Shown here: positions 8,138 to 16,126 of the stretch, one piece after another
Layout of the letters: the number at the start of each line of letters is the position of its first letter
How positions within the stretch are numbered: position 1 is the stretch's first letter
Translations under genes and position numbers: made by a program
NCBI RefSeq assembly: GCF_014196745.1
Contig: NZ_JACIEH010000003.1
Span: 744,001 to 808,000 of the forward strand
Length of the DNA stretch: 64,000 bases
Reading direction: 5' to 3'
DNA from: Sphingomonas kyeonggiensis
GTDB lineage: Bacteria; Pseudomonadota; Alphaproteobacteria; Sphingomonadales; Sphingomonadaceae
Notes under the pieces: model-generated
Database searches by the model: none
Seen by the model: the letters and a program-made list of their open reading frames with translations, nothing else
Told to the model about the DNA's origin: nothing

Positions 8138-10678
8138 TCAGACGTCCAGGTTCGCCACGCTCAGCGCGTTCTCCTGGATGAAGTCACGCCGCGGCTCGAC
8201 CACGTCGCCCATCAGCTGGGTGAAGATCTCGTCGGCGACGTCGGCCTGGTCGACCTGGACGACGAGCATCGAGCGGTTGGACGGATCGAGCGTGGTCTCC
8301 CAGAGCTGCTCGGCGTTCATCTCGCCAAGGCCCTTGTAGCGCTGGATCGACAGGCCCTTGCGGCCGAACGCCAGGATCGCGTCGAGCAGCTGGCTCGGGC
8401 GCGAGACCAGCGCCTCGCCCTTGCCGACGGCCACCGGCACGTCGTTCTCGTCCACTTCCACCGGTGCGGGCGCCTCGGCCTCGGCAGCGGCGCTCGCCTT
8501 GGACGGGACCAGCTTCGACGGTACGAGATAGCTCGGTGCCTGCTCGGCGGCGAGGCCGTGCAGCTTGCGCGCCTCGGCCGAGACCAGGAACGCCGCCTCG
8601 ACGATGTGGTGATCGGTCACGCCGCGCCACAGCCGCTCGAAATGATAGCCGCCATCCTCGGTGATCCGCGCCGACCAGCGCGCCTCGGTATCGGCGGCCT
8701 CCAGCCGGGCGACCGTGGTGGTCAGGCTCGCGGCGCGCTGCTCGACGGTCGCGACCGGATCGAGCCCGCCGCCGAGCGCCAGCACTTCGATGATGTCCGG
8801 CGAATAGCGGCGCGGCACATAGCGCATAAGGGTGCGCATGCGCCGGGCATGCTCGATCAGCTCGCGCAGGTCGTCGCCGCTGCGCAGCGTGCCCTGGGTA
8901 TCGAGCATCGTGCCGCCGACACCCGCATCGACCAGATACTGGTCGAGCGCGCTGTCGTCCTTCAGGTACACCTCGCTGCGGCCCTTGCTCGCCTTATAGA
9001 GCGGTGGCTGGGCGATATAGAGGTGCCCGTTGGTGATGATCTCGGGCATCTGGCGGTAGAAGAAGGTCAGCAGCAGCGTACGGATGTGCGCGCCGTCCAC
9101 GTCTGCGTCGGTCATGATGACGATCTTGTGGTAGCGCAGCTTCTCGATGTTGAAATCGTCGCGGATGCCGGTGCCCAGCGCCGTGATGATCGTGCCGATC
9201 TCGCGGCTGGCGAGCATCCGGTCGAAGCGCGCGCGCTCGACGTTCAGGATCTTGCCGCGCAGGGGCAGGATCGCCTGGAACTGGCGGTCGCGGCCCTGCT
9301 TGGCCGATCCGCCTGCCGAGTCACCCTCGACGAAGAACAGTTCGGACTTGGCGGGATCGCGCTCCTGGCAGTCGGCGAGCTTGCCGGGCAGGCTGGCGAT
9401 GTCCATCACGCCCTTGCGCCGGGTCAGCTCGCGCGCCTTCTTGGCGGCTTCGCGGGCGGCGGCGGCGTCGATCACCTTCTGGATGATCATCTTGGCGTTG
9501 GCGGGGTTCTCTTCGAGATACTCGGCCAGCTTGTCGGCCATCAGGCTCTCGAGCGGCTGGCGCACTTCGGACGAGACCAGCTTGTCCTTGGTCTGCGAAC
9601 TGAACTTGGGGTCCGGCAGCTTGACCGAGACGATCGCGGTCAGGCCTTCGCGCATGTCGTCGCCGGTGAGGCTGACCTTCTCCTTCTTCAGCGCGCCGCT
9701 CTTGTCGGCATAGCTGTTGATGGTGCGGGTCAGCGCGGCGCGGAAGGCGGCGAGGTGGGTGCCGCCGTCACGCTGCGGGATGTTGTTGGTGAAGCAGAGG
9801 ACGTTCTCATAGTAAGAGTCGTTCCACTCCAGCGCCACGTCGATGGTCACGTCGTCGCGGGTGCCGGCGATCGCCACGGGATCGGGCATCAGCGGCTGCT
9901 TGTTGCGATCGAGCCACTTCACGAACGCCGCGATGCCGCCCTCGTAATAGAGCTCGACTTCCTTCACTTCCTCGTGCCGCGCGTCGCGCAGGAACAGGCG
10001 CACGCCCGAGTTGAGGAAGGCCAGCTCGCGGTAGCGATGCTCGAGCTTGTCGAAGTCGAACTCGATCTGGTTGCGGAAGGTGCCGCCGTCGCCCGGGGCC
10101 TTCTCGGTCGAGGCGAGGAAGGTCACGCGGGTGCCCTTCTTGCCCTCGGGGGCCTTGCCGATCACCTTCAGCGGTGCGGTCGCGTCGCCGTACGCGAAGC
10201 GCATCCAGTGCTCCTCGCCGTCGCGCCAGATGTTGAGGTCGAGCCACTCGGAAAGCGCGTTCACCACCGAGACGCCGACGCCGTGCAGGCCGCCCGAGAC
10301 CTTGTAGGCATTGTCGTCGGACGTATTTTCGAACTTACCGCCGGCGTGGAGCTGGGTCATGATGACCTCGGCCGCCGAGACGCCTTCTTCCTTGTGGATG
10401 CCCGTCGGAATGCCGCGGCCATTGTCCTCGACCGAGACCGAGCCGTCCGGATTCAGCTGGATGATGATCTTGTCGCAGTGGCCGGCCAGCGCCTCGTCGA
10501 TCGCGTTGTCCGAGACCTCGAACACCATGTGGTGGAGGCCCGAACCGTCGTCGGTGTCGCCGATGTACATGCCGGGGCGTTTGCGCACGGCGTCCAGTCC
10601 CTTGAGGACCTTGATCGAGTCCGCGCCGTAGCTGTTCTGGTTCGGGGTATTTTCGGGAGTGGTGTCGTCAATTGCCAT
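8138..10678 (-). CDS. gyrB: DNA gyrase subunit B
   Basis: The protein has 846 residues. With GyrA it forms the A2B2 type II topoisomerase that introduces negative supercoils using ATP. The GHKL ATPase region shows LDAVRKRPGMYIGDT near residue 30 and the DNGRGIPTG loop near 85. The transducer domain follows. The TOPRIM domain has EGDSAGGSAKQGR (about 450) and DADVDGAHIRT (about 522), and the conserved QRYKGLGEMN lies near 778. The region between TOPRIM and that C-terminal motif is long, as in other alphaproteobacteria. The start at 10678 (MAIDDTTPENT) is chosen over the upstream in-frame ATGs at 10687 and 10717 because the conserved N-terminus begins shortly after. It is monocistronic, divergent from the M20 peptidase. 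Confidence 0.97.
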   Translation of the reverse strand: MAIDDTTPENTPNQNSYGADSIKVLKGLDAVRKRPGMYIGDTDDGSGLHHMVFEVSDNAIDEALAGHCDKIIIQLNPDGSVSVEDNGRGIPTGIHKEEGVSAAEVIMTQLHAGGKFENTSDDNAYKVSGGLHGVGVSVVNALSEWLDLNIWRDGEEHWMRFAYGDATAPLKVIGKAPEGKKGTRVTFLASTEKAPGDGGTFRNQIEFDFDKLEHRYRELAFLNSGVRLFLRDARHEEVKEVELYYEGGIAAFVKWLDRNKQPLMPDPVAIAGTRDDVTIDVALEWNDSYYENVLCFTNNIPQRDGGTHLAAFRAALTRTINSYADKSGALKKEKVSLTGDDMREGLTAIVSVKLPDPKFSSQTKDKLVSSEVRQPLESLMADKLAEYLEENPANAKMIIQKVIDAAAAREAAKKARELTRRKGVMDIASLPGKLADCQERDPAKSELFFVEGDSAGGSAKQGRDRQFQAILPLRGKILNVERARFDRMLASREIGTIITALGTGIRDDFNIEKLRYHKIVIMTDADVDGAHIRTLLLTFFYRQMPEIITNGHLYIAQPPLYKASKGRSEVYLKDDSALDQYLVDAGVGGTMLDTQGTLRSGDDLRELIEHARRMRTLMRYVPRRYSPDIIEVLALGGGLDPVATVEQRAASLTTTVARLEAADTEARWSARITEDGGYHFERLWRGVTDHHIVEAAFLVSAEARKLHGLAAEQAPSYLVPSKLVPSKASAAAEAEAPAPVEVDENDVPVAVGKGEALVSRPSQLLDAILAFGRKGLSIQRYKGLGEMNAEQLWETTLDPSNRSMLVVQVDQADVADEIFTQLMGDVVEPRRDFIQENALSVANLDV

Positions 10679-10790
10679 GCCCAGCATATAGGTATTGGCG
10701 TCACGAAACGGAAGCAAAATGCACCCCTTCCGCGCCGCTCCGGAACATGCTCAAAATGGTGCATCGAGCATGGTGAAAAGGGGCGGCAGG

Positions 10791-12209
10791 ATGGGCAGGC
10801 TGGCGGGTGCGTTGATCGGGGCGGGGCTGCTGGCGGCGGTGCCCGCAGCGGCACAGGAATCGGCGGCGCTGCGCCCCGACCAGGCCAAGTTCTTCGATCT
10901 CTACAAGGAGCTGGTCGAGACCAATACCGTGGTCAATGTCGGCAGCTGCACCCAGGCCGCCGAGCAAATCGCCGCGCGGCTGAAGGCGGCAGGGTTCGGC
11001 GCGGACCAGCTCACTTTGTTCAGCACTCCGGAGCACCCCAAGGACGGCGGGCTGGTGGCCGTCTATCCGGGCACGTCCAAGACGGCCAAGCCGATCCTCC
11101 TGCTCGCGCATATCGACGTCGTCGCCGCCAAGCGCGAGGATTGGGTGCGCGATCCGTTCAAGCTGGTCGAGGAGAAGGGCTATTACTACGCCCGCGGCAC
11201 CGCCGACGACAAGGCGATGGCGGCGATCTTCGCCGATGCGCTGATCCGCTTCAGGCAAAGCGGCTACAAGCCGAAGCGCACGATCAAGCTGGCGCTCACC
11301 TGCGGCGAGGAGACGACCTGGGCGTTCAACGGCGCGCAGTGGCTGGCGAACAACAAGCGCGACCTGATCGATGCCGAATTCGCGCTCAACGAAGGCGGCG
11401 GCGGCAACACGGACGGGCACGGCAAGCTGCTCAACCAGGAAATGCAGGTCGGCGAGAAGGCGGTGATCAACTTCCGCCTCGAGACGAGCAACCCCGGCGG
11501 CCACAGCTCGATCCCGGTGCCCGACAATGCGATCTACGAGCTGTCGGTTGCGCTGGCGAAGGTCCGCGGCTATGAATTCCCGCTCGAGATGACCGACACC
11601 ACCCGCGCCTTCTTCGCCAAGGCCGGCGCGGCGCGCGGCGATGCGCTCGGCAAGGCGATGGTCGCGATCGCCGCCAATCCGGCCGACAGGCAGGCCGAGC
11701 AGCTGCTCAACACCGACCGCATCTATCATTCGATGCTGCGCACCACCTGCGTCGCGACGCTGATCGAGGGTGGCCACGCCAACAACGCGCTGCCCCAGCG
11801 CGCCACCGCCAACGTCAATTGCCGCATGTTCCCCGGCCGCACGGTCGAGGAGACCCAGGCCGCGCTCGCCGCGGCGATCGGCGATCCGAAGGTGACGATC
11901 ACCCCGGTGCCGCCGATCCGCCCGGTCGCCAAGGCGCCGCCGCTCGATCCCAAGGTGATCGGCCCGGCCGAGAAGCTGGTCGCGCAATATTTCCCGGGCG
12001 TGCCGATGGTCCCGTCGATGTCGACGGGGGCTACCGACGGCATCTTCCTCGAGGCGGTGGGCATCCCGGTCTACGGCGTGCCCGGCCCCTGGGGCGATCC
12101 CGACGGCAATGGCGTGCACGGCCTCAACGAGCGGATCGAGGTCCGGTCGCTCTATGTCGGCCGCGACTATCTGTTCGATCTGGTGAAGGCCTATGCCGGG
12201 CAGCAGTAG
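10791..12209 (+). CDS. Exported M20-family metallopeptidase (carboxypeptidase/dipeptidase-like)
   Basis: The protein has 472 residues. AAAAGGGG at 10776-10783 is 7 bases from the ATG at 10791, and the protein opens with a signal peptide (MGRLAGALIGAGLLAAVP, then AAAQE), so the upstream ATG at 10770 is rejected. Di-zinc ligands of M20 enzymes are in place: His107 and Asp109 in LLLAHIDVV, Asp139 in GTADDKA and Glu173/Glu174 in CGEETTW. The dimerisation/lid region contains NPGGHSS. The family hydrolyses peptides or N-acyl amino acids in the periplasm; the exact substrate is not readable. It is divergent from gyrB. Confidence 0.87.
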   Translation: MGRLAGALIGAGLLAAVPAAAQESAALRPDQAKFFDLYKELVETNTVVNVGSCTQAAEQIAARLKAAGFGADQLTLFSTPEHPKDGGLVAVYPGTSKTAKPILLLAHIDVVAAKREDWVRDPFKLVEEKGYYYARGTADDKAMAAIFADALIRFRQSGYKPKRTIKLALTCGEETTWAFNGAQWLANNKRDLIDAEFALNEGGGGNTDGHGKLLNQEMQVGEKAVINFRLETSNPGGHSSIPVPDNAIYELSVALAKVRGYEFPLEMTDTTRAFFAKAGAARGDALGKAMVAIAANPADRQAEQLLNTDRIYHSMLRTTCVATLIEGGHANNALPQRATANVNCRMFPGRTVEETQAALAAAIGDPKVTITPVPPIRPVAKAPPLDPKVIGPAEKLVAQYFPGVPMVPSMSTGATDGIFLEAVGIPVYGVPGPWGDPDGNGVHGLNERIEVRSLYVGRDYLFDLVKAYAGQQ

Positions 12210-12235
12210 GAAGGGGCGGGCTGATCCTTGATCCC

Positions 12236-12340
12236 TAGCTGATCCCCGGCGAAGGCCGGGGCCCAGTTTCGGCGAATTTGGTGAGGTGGGAAACCCTCTC
12301 GAACGACATGGCAGCTGGGCCCCCGCCTTCGCCGGGGAAC
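12236..12340. repeat. REP-like inverted pair between M20 gene and recF
   Basis: CCCCGGCGAAGGCCGGGGCCCAG (12244-12266; split here only for description) pairs at 22 of 23 positions with the reverse complement of 12314-12336. Each arm is itself a small CCGGCGAAGGCCGG-type palindrome. It lies in the convergent gap between an upstream plus gene and recF and belongs to the same palindrome family seen elsewhere in the window. Confidence 0.65.
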
Positions 12341-12347
12341 CAGAAGA

Positions 12348-13415
12348 CTATTCCGAAGCGACGAGTCCCTCGGCCACCCGATACCGCGTAGCCCCGCCCG
12401 GCACCGCCTCGAACAGCCCCGGCTCCGTCCCCGTCATCCACACCTGGCCGCGCCCTTCGAGCCGCGCGAACAGCGCCGCCCGCCGTCCCGGATCGAGATG
12501 CGCGGCGACTTCGTCGAGCAGCAGGATCGGCGTCCGTCCGGCGCGCTCGGCGACCAGCTCGGCATGGGCGAGGACCAGTCCGAGCAGCAGCGCCTTCTGC
12601 TCGCCGGTCGAGCAGAGATGCGCCGCCTGGTTCTTGTCCAGGTGCGTGACGAGCAGGTCTGCGCGGTGCGGCCCGCTGAGCGTGCGTCCTGCCGCCGCGT
12701 CGCGCCGGCGCCCGGCGGCGAGCTCGCGGGTGAGTGTCCCGGCATCGCCTTGCCAGCCCTCCAGCGCCAGTCCCGCCCGGGCGAACGGCCCCTCGGGCTG
12801 CGCTTCCAGCCGTGCTGCGAGCTCGGCGACCATGTCGCGTCGGGCAGTGTCGATCGCCGCGCCATGCTCGGCCATGCGCGCCTCCAGCGCGGTCAGCCAG
12901 TCGGGATCGGGCGTGCCGTCATCGCCGAGCAGCCGGTTGCGCTCGCGCATCGCCGCTTCGTAGCGGGTCGAATGATGGGCATGGCCGGGCGCGAGGGCGA
13001 GGGTGAGCCGGTCGAGGAATCGCCGCCGCTCGCCCGCCGCGTCGACGAACAGCCGGTCCATCGCCGGGGTCAGCCACAGCACGCTCACCCATTCGGCCAG
13101 CGTCGTGGCCGCCGCAGTGGCGCCGTTGATCCGCACCAGCCGGCGCTCGGGCGCATCGGGATTGGTGCCGGTGCCGATGTCCGTCTCGCCGAGCCGCGCC
13201 GCCACCCCGAACCCGCCGCTGCCGCCCTGCCGCGCCATCTCGGCAAGCGGCGCGCGCCGCAACCCGCGGCCCGGCGCCAGCAGCGACAGCGCCTCCAGCA
13301 CATTGGTCTTGCCCGCGCCGTTCTCGCCGCTCAGCACGACGAAGCCGGGCCCGGGTACGAGCACGGCGTCTTCATGGTTGCGGAAGTCGGTCAGGACGAG
13401 GCGGGACACTGCCAT
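12348..13415 (-). CDS. recF: DNA replication and repair protein RecF
   Basis: The protein has 355 residues. RecF is an SMC/ABC-type ATPase that with RecO and RecR loads RecA at gapped DNA. The N-terminal FRNHEDAVL motif and Walker A GENGAGKTN (about 31-39) are intact. The ABC signature region (STGEQKALLLG near 275) and Walker B (PILLLDEVAAHLD near 300) are also intact. The length is normal for the family. The gene lies on the same strand as gyrB and dnaN, in ancestral order, but the neighbours between them are unrelated. Confidence 0.95.
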   Translation of the reverse strand: MAVSRLVLTDFRNHEDAVLVPGPGFVVLSGENGAGKTNVLEALSLLAPGRGLRRAPLAEMARQGGSGGFGVAARLGETDIGTGTNPDAPERRLVRINGATAAATTLAEWVSVLWLTPAMDRLFVDAAGERRRFLDRLTLALAPGHAHHSTRYEAAMRERNRLLGDDGTPDPDWLTALEARMAEHGAAIDTARRDMVAELAARLEAQPEGPFARAGLALEGWQGDAGTLTRELAAGRRRDAAAGRTLSGPHRADLLVTHLDKNQAAHLCSTGEQKALLLGLVLAHAELVAERAGRTPILLLDEVAAHLDPGRRAALFARLEGRGQVWMTGTEPGLFEAVPGGATRYRVAEGLVASE

Positions 13416-13507
13416 GGACCTGCCGATAGCCGATCCTGCGCCGCCGCACTATTGCCGCCGCGCGCGACATCGCCGATGATCGTTCGCACCGAACAAGGGG
13501 GAATGTC

Positions 13508-14263
13508 ATGCGTACCAGTCTCGTCCTCGCCGCGCTGCTCGCGCTCGCGCCCATGCCGGCGCTGGCCGATGTCACCGCGCATTATGCCGCCGGCGGCAAG
13601 GAGCTGGTCGTCGAGGTGGACGAGGGCGGCAATTCGCGCGTCGAGGTCGCCGGCAAGTTCGCGGTCATCCACCGCGATGCCGTCGATTATCTGGTGATCT
13701 ACGACAAGGAAGGCCCCAAGGTCTTCGAGCTGCAGGGCATGGTCGACATGCTCAAGGGCATCATACCCAAGACCCCCGATGCCGAGGCCAAGGATCTGGA
13801 GTTCGGCCTGGCCCCCGGGGTGCCGGGCGTGCCCGTGGCCGTTGGTGGGCAGCGGGGCGCCGCCTGGAAGCTGCTGATGGTCAAGGGCGACGATGCCTCG
13901 AAGAAGAAGCATCTCGAGATGGTGGTGAGCGCCGATCCCGCGCTCGCCCCGGTCGGCACGGTGTTCCAGCGCACGATCGGCACGCTGTCCGAATTCTTCG
14001 GATCGATGTTCCCCGCCGAGACCGGCTTCTCGGCCAAGGTGACCGAGCTGTTCGCCAAGGGCGCGCCGCTGCGCATCACGCCGGTGGAGGAAGGCGCCGC
14101 CAAGCCCGAAGGCCCGCTGATCGAATTCAAGTCGCTCGACACCGCCGAGATCGACGCCAAGCATTTCGAGCTGCCCGCGCCGGTCACCCCGACCGAGGAG
14201 ATCTTCGGCTCGATGGATTCGCTGATGAAGCCGGGCGGCGGCGCCATCAAGGACCTGCCCTGA
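13508..14263 (+). CDS. Exported hypothetical protein
   Basis: The protein has 251 residues. GGGGGAATG precedes the ATG at 13508, and a clear signal peptide (MRTSLVLAALLALAPMP, then ALAD) indicates periplasmic location. The rest is hydrophilic, without membrane segments, Cys pairs or a family I recognise; the C-terminal third is Pro/Glu-rich and ends GGGAIKDLP. It diverges from recF, leaving a 92-base shared upstream region, and converges on the Coq4 gene. Confidence 0.7.
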   Translation: MRTSLVLAALLALAPMPALADVTAHYAAGGKELVVEVDEGGNSRVEVAGKFAVIHRDAVDYLVIYDKEGPKVFELQGMVDMLKGIIPKTPDAEAKDLEFGLAPGVPGVPVAVGGQRGAAWKLLMVKGDDASKKKHLEMVVSADPALAPVGTVFQRTIGTLSEFFGSMFPAETGFSAKVTELFAKGAPLRITPVEEGAAKPEGPLIEFKSLDTAEIDAKHFELPAPVTPTEEIFGSMDSLMKPGGGAIKDLP

Positions 14264-14272
14264 TCGCGCGGA

Positions 14273-14298
14273 CGGGCCTCAGATTCCCTTGAGGCCCG
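14273..14298. terminator. Hairpin between convergent genes
   Basis: CGGGCCTCA (14273-14281) pairs perfectly with TGAGGCCCG (14290-14298), spanning the Coq4 stop codon. There is no T-run on either strand, so it is a bidirectional 3' hairpin and only a weak terminator candidate. Confidence 0.4.
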
Positions 14299-15043
14299 CC
14301 GCTTCCAGGCTCGCCTGGGCGATCCGGTAGCGGGCCGGATCGCCGATGTTCAGCCGCTTGCGCACCTGGTCGAGCGGCTCGGCGAGCAGCGTCTCGTAAT
14401 CCTCGCCGTGCAGCCACCGGGCGGCCTTGCCGTGGCGATAGCCCTCGGCCACCGCCTTGAAGAAATCGAGCTTGCGGGTGATGCGGATGCTCTTCAGCGC
14501 CGCGCCCAGGCCGATGAACCCCCAGCCCAGCCCGCCGGTCTGGGCGAAGGAGAAGGCGACCAGGCAGGCCTCGCCCAGATGCTCGTCGGCCTGATAGCCG
14601 GTGATCACGTGCCACAGGTCGTGGATGTCGCGCTCGCGCCGGCCCATCCAGGCATAGGGATGTTCGAACTCGATGCCCTGGAAGGCGCTTGCGCTCATGC
14701 TGACCTCGACCAGCCCGTCGGCCGAATAGCCGGTCGAATCGAGGAAATTGCGATAGGCCGCGCCGACGCTGCCTTCGGCGAAGCCGTCGATCCATTCGCG
14801 GTCGGTCAGCCGTGAGGCCAGCTCGACACGCTGATAGGCCAGCCGCCCGCCCTCTGGCACGGTCAGCAGCTTGCGATAGCTCTTCTGCGTGGCATCACCG
14901 TTCAGCGCGCGCATGATGCGGAAGACCTGCTCGGTATCGTCGCCATTGGCGAGCAGCCGCCCGAGCGCGCGGAACGCGGTTCCCCATTCCCGCTTCATCG
15001 GAATGCCGGGGTTGAGCATCTGGGGCGCAGGTTGCGTAGCCAT
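14279..15043 (-). CDS. Coq4-family ubiquinone biosynthesis protein
   Basis: The protein has 254 residues. Coq4 is a metal-binding protein needed for coenzyme Q synthesis. The signature HDLWH (about residue 140), followed by a downstream Glu in YQADEHLGE, matches the HDxxH...E metal site. The start at 15043 (MATQPAPQ) has AAGGAA 8 bases upstream; an earlier in-frame start at 15073 lacks a site and would overlap a palindrome. It is divergent from the XRE regulator gene, with TGACA-type palindromes in the shared region, one of them 16 bases before this start, so control by that regulator is plausible. Confidence 0.85.
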   Translation of the reverse strand: MATQPAPQMLNPGIPMKREWGTAFRALGRLLANGDDTEQVFRIMRALNGDATQKSYRKLLTVPEGGRLAYQRVELASRLTDREWIDGFAEGSVGAAYRNFLDSTGYSADGLVEVSMSASAFQGIEFEHPYAWMGRRERDIHDLWHVITGYQADEHLGEACLVAFSFAQTGGLGWGFIGLGAALKSIRITRKLDFFKAVAEGYRHGKAARWLHGEDYETLLAEPLDQVRKRLNIGDPARYRIAQASLEAAGLKGI

Positions 15044-15058
15044 GGTGCGATTCCTTAC

Positions 15059-15072
15059 TGACAAGAGTGTCA
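15059..15072. promoter_or_regulatory. Operator-like palindrome 1 (Coq4 side)
   Basis: TGACA-AGAG-TGTCA is a perfect 5+5 palindrome located 16 bases upstream of the Coq4 start codon. It shares the TGACAAGAG half with the two palindromes nearer to the XRE gene. Confidence 0.5.
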
Positions 15073-15120
15073 ATATAGGAGTCGGGTCAAGAAATCAACC
15101 TGCGGTGCCATGCGGACGGC

Positions 15121-15139
15121 ATGACAAGAGTTCTTGACA
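15121..15139. promoter_or_regulatory. Operator-like palindrome 2
   Basis: ATGACAAGAGTTCTTGACA is an imperfect palindrome in the middle of the 155-base divergent region. The same 13-base AGAGTTCTnGACA string recurs at 15180-15192 with one mismatch. Confidence 0.5.
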
Positions 15140-15152
15140 AGCGCGCCGCGGA

Positions 15153-15192
15153 ATGACAAGAACTCTTGTCATATGGTACAGAGTTCTGGACA
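15153..15192. promoter_or_regulatory. Operator-like palindromes 3 and 4 (XRE promoter side)
   Basis: ATGACAAGAACTCTTGTCAT (15153-15172) has perfect 9-base arms around an AC centre. A degenerate copy, AGAGTTCTGGACA, lies at 15180-15192, directly before the XRE start at 15199. The position over the presumed promoter/leader suggests autoregulation by the small HTH protein. Confidence 0.55.
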
Positions 15193-15198
15193 TCTCGA

Positions 15199-15417
15199 AT
15201 GAAGAACCGGCTGCGCGTGCTGCGGGCCGAAGCGGGCCTCAGCCAGGGTGACCTGGCCGGGCTGCTCGGCGTGTCCCGCCAGACGATCAACGCCGTCGAA
15301 ACCGACAAATATGACCCGAGCCTGCCGCTGGCGATGCGGCTGTCTAAGATTTTTGGAGTGCCCATCGATGTCATCTTCCTTGACGACTGGATCCCGCCCG
15401 AGCTCCCCAATGGCTGA
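15199..15417 (+). CDS. Small XRE-family HTH transcriptional regulator
   Basis: The protein has 72 residues and is almost entirely an HTH_3 domain (RLRVLRAEAGLSQGDLAGLL, then GVSRQTINAVETDKYDPSLP), ending with DVIFLDDWIPPE. It resembles the short YozG-type regulators that are paired with a membrane-protein gene. The ATG at 15199 is chosen because the conserved domain starts at residue 2; the upstream in-frame ATG at 15166 lies inside the palindrome cluster. The stop overlaps the next start by 8 bases (ATGGCTGA). Confidence 0.88.
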   Translation: MKNRLRVLRAEAGLSQGDLAGLLGVSRQTINAVETDKYDPSLPLAMRLSKIFGVPIDVIFLDDWIPPELPNG

Positions 15418-16048
15418 TCCCGGCATCCGCCGCCGGCTCGTACGCGCCGCAATTGGGGCCGTGGTCGGCCTCGCTCTCGGTTTTGGCGCCGGGGAGATCG
15501 GGCTGTTCGACTGGCTCTCGGCCATGCCGGGTGAGGACATCGGCTCCACCGCGGTTGCCGGCGTGCTGCTGTTGCTCGGCCTGTTCGCGGTGATCGCCGC
15601 ATCGAGCAGCGCACTCTACCGACGCATGGCGGAGAATTATCGGGAGGGCGATCCGCTCGACGGCAGCGTGTTGCGCTATCTGCGCACCAGTGGCGTGGTG
15701 ATGCTCCTCGCGGCCGTTCTGCTCCTCGCGCCGCCGCTGGCCGTGCGCTACGGTCTCACCGGCGATGCCGCGATCGCGGTGGCCGCGGGGATGGCGGCGC
15801 TGCTCGCGTTCCAGGTCTGGCTCAACCTCCGGGTCATGCGGACCAGCGACGAGCTCAGCCGCGCGGCAATGGCCGAGGCGTCGGTCGCGAGCTTCTGGCT
15901 GCTTCAGCTCGGCCTGTTCGGATGGGCCGTGCTGGCCAAGCTCGGCCTGGCCGCGAATGTCAGCCTGTGGACGCTTATGACCCTCTCGACGGTCATCTAC
16001 CTGATCGTGTCGATCGTTGCGGCGATCCGCCGCGGCATGTTCGCCTGA
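15410..16048 (+). CDS. Six-helix membrane protein coupled to the XRE regulator
   Basis: The protein has 212 residues. The ATG at 15410 overlaps the regulator's last codons (ATGGCTGA), so the two are co-translated. Six hydrophobic stretches are visible, beginning around residues 12, 44, 86, 114, 150 and 175, with few charged residues between. No enzymatic motif or named family is recognised. In the analogous small-XRE/membrane-protein pairs of other bacteria the membrane partner is also of unknown function. It may sense an envelope or lipid signal for the regulator (inference). Confidence 0.75.
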   Translation: MADPGIRRRLVRAAIGAVVGLALGFGAGEIGLFDWLSAMPGEDIGSTAVAGVLLLLGLFAVIAASSSALYRRMAENYREGDPLDGSVLRYLRTSGVVMLLAAVLLLAPPLAVRYGLTGDAAIAVAAGMAALLAFQVWLNLRVMRTSDELSRAAMAEASVASFWLLQLGLFGWAVLAKLGLAANVSLWTLMTLSTVIYLIVSIVAAIRRGMFA

Positions 16049-16066
16049 TCCCGCGCACCTGAAACG

Positions 16067-16105
16067 AAAAAAGCCGGTGCGGGGTGGCCCCGCACCGGCT
16101 TTTTC
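16067..16105. terminator. Bidirectional Rho-independent terminator
   Basis: AAAAAAGCCGGTGCGGGG pairs with CCCCGCACCGGCTTTTT around a short TGG loop. A-run and T-run flank both sides, so it can end both the membrane-protein transcript (plus) and the dnaN transcript (minus), which converge here. Confidence 0.9.
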
Positions 16106-16126
16106 ATGTCTGTTTCCGCTGCCGGA

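Noticed and set aside
8117..11575. 1152-residue plus-strand frame opposite gyrB running into the M20 gene
   Set aside because: Antisense of gyrB plus an out-of-frame reading of the M20 gene; its sequence is His/Arg/Asp-rich nonsense with no family.
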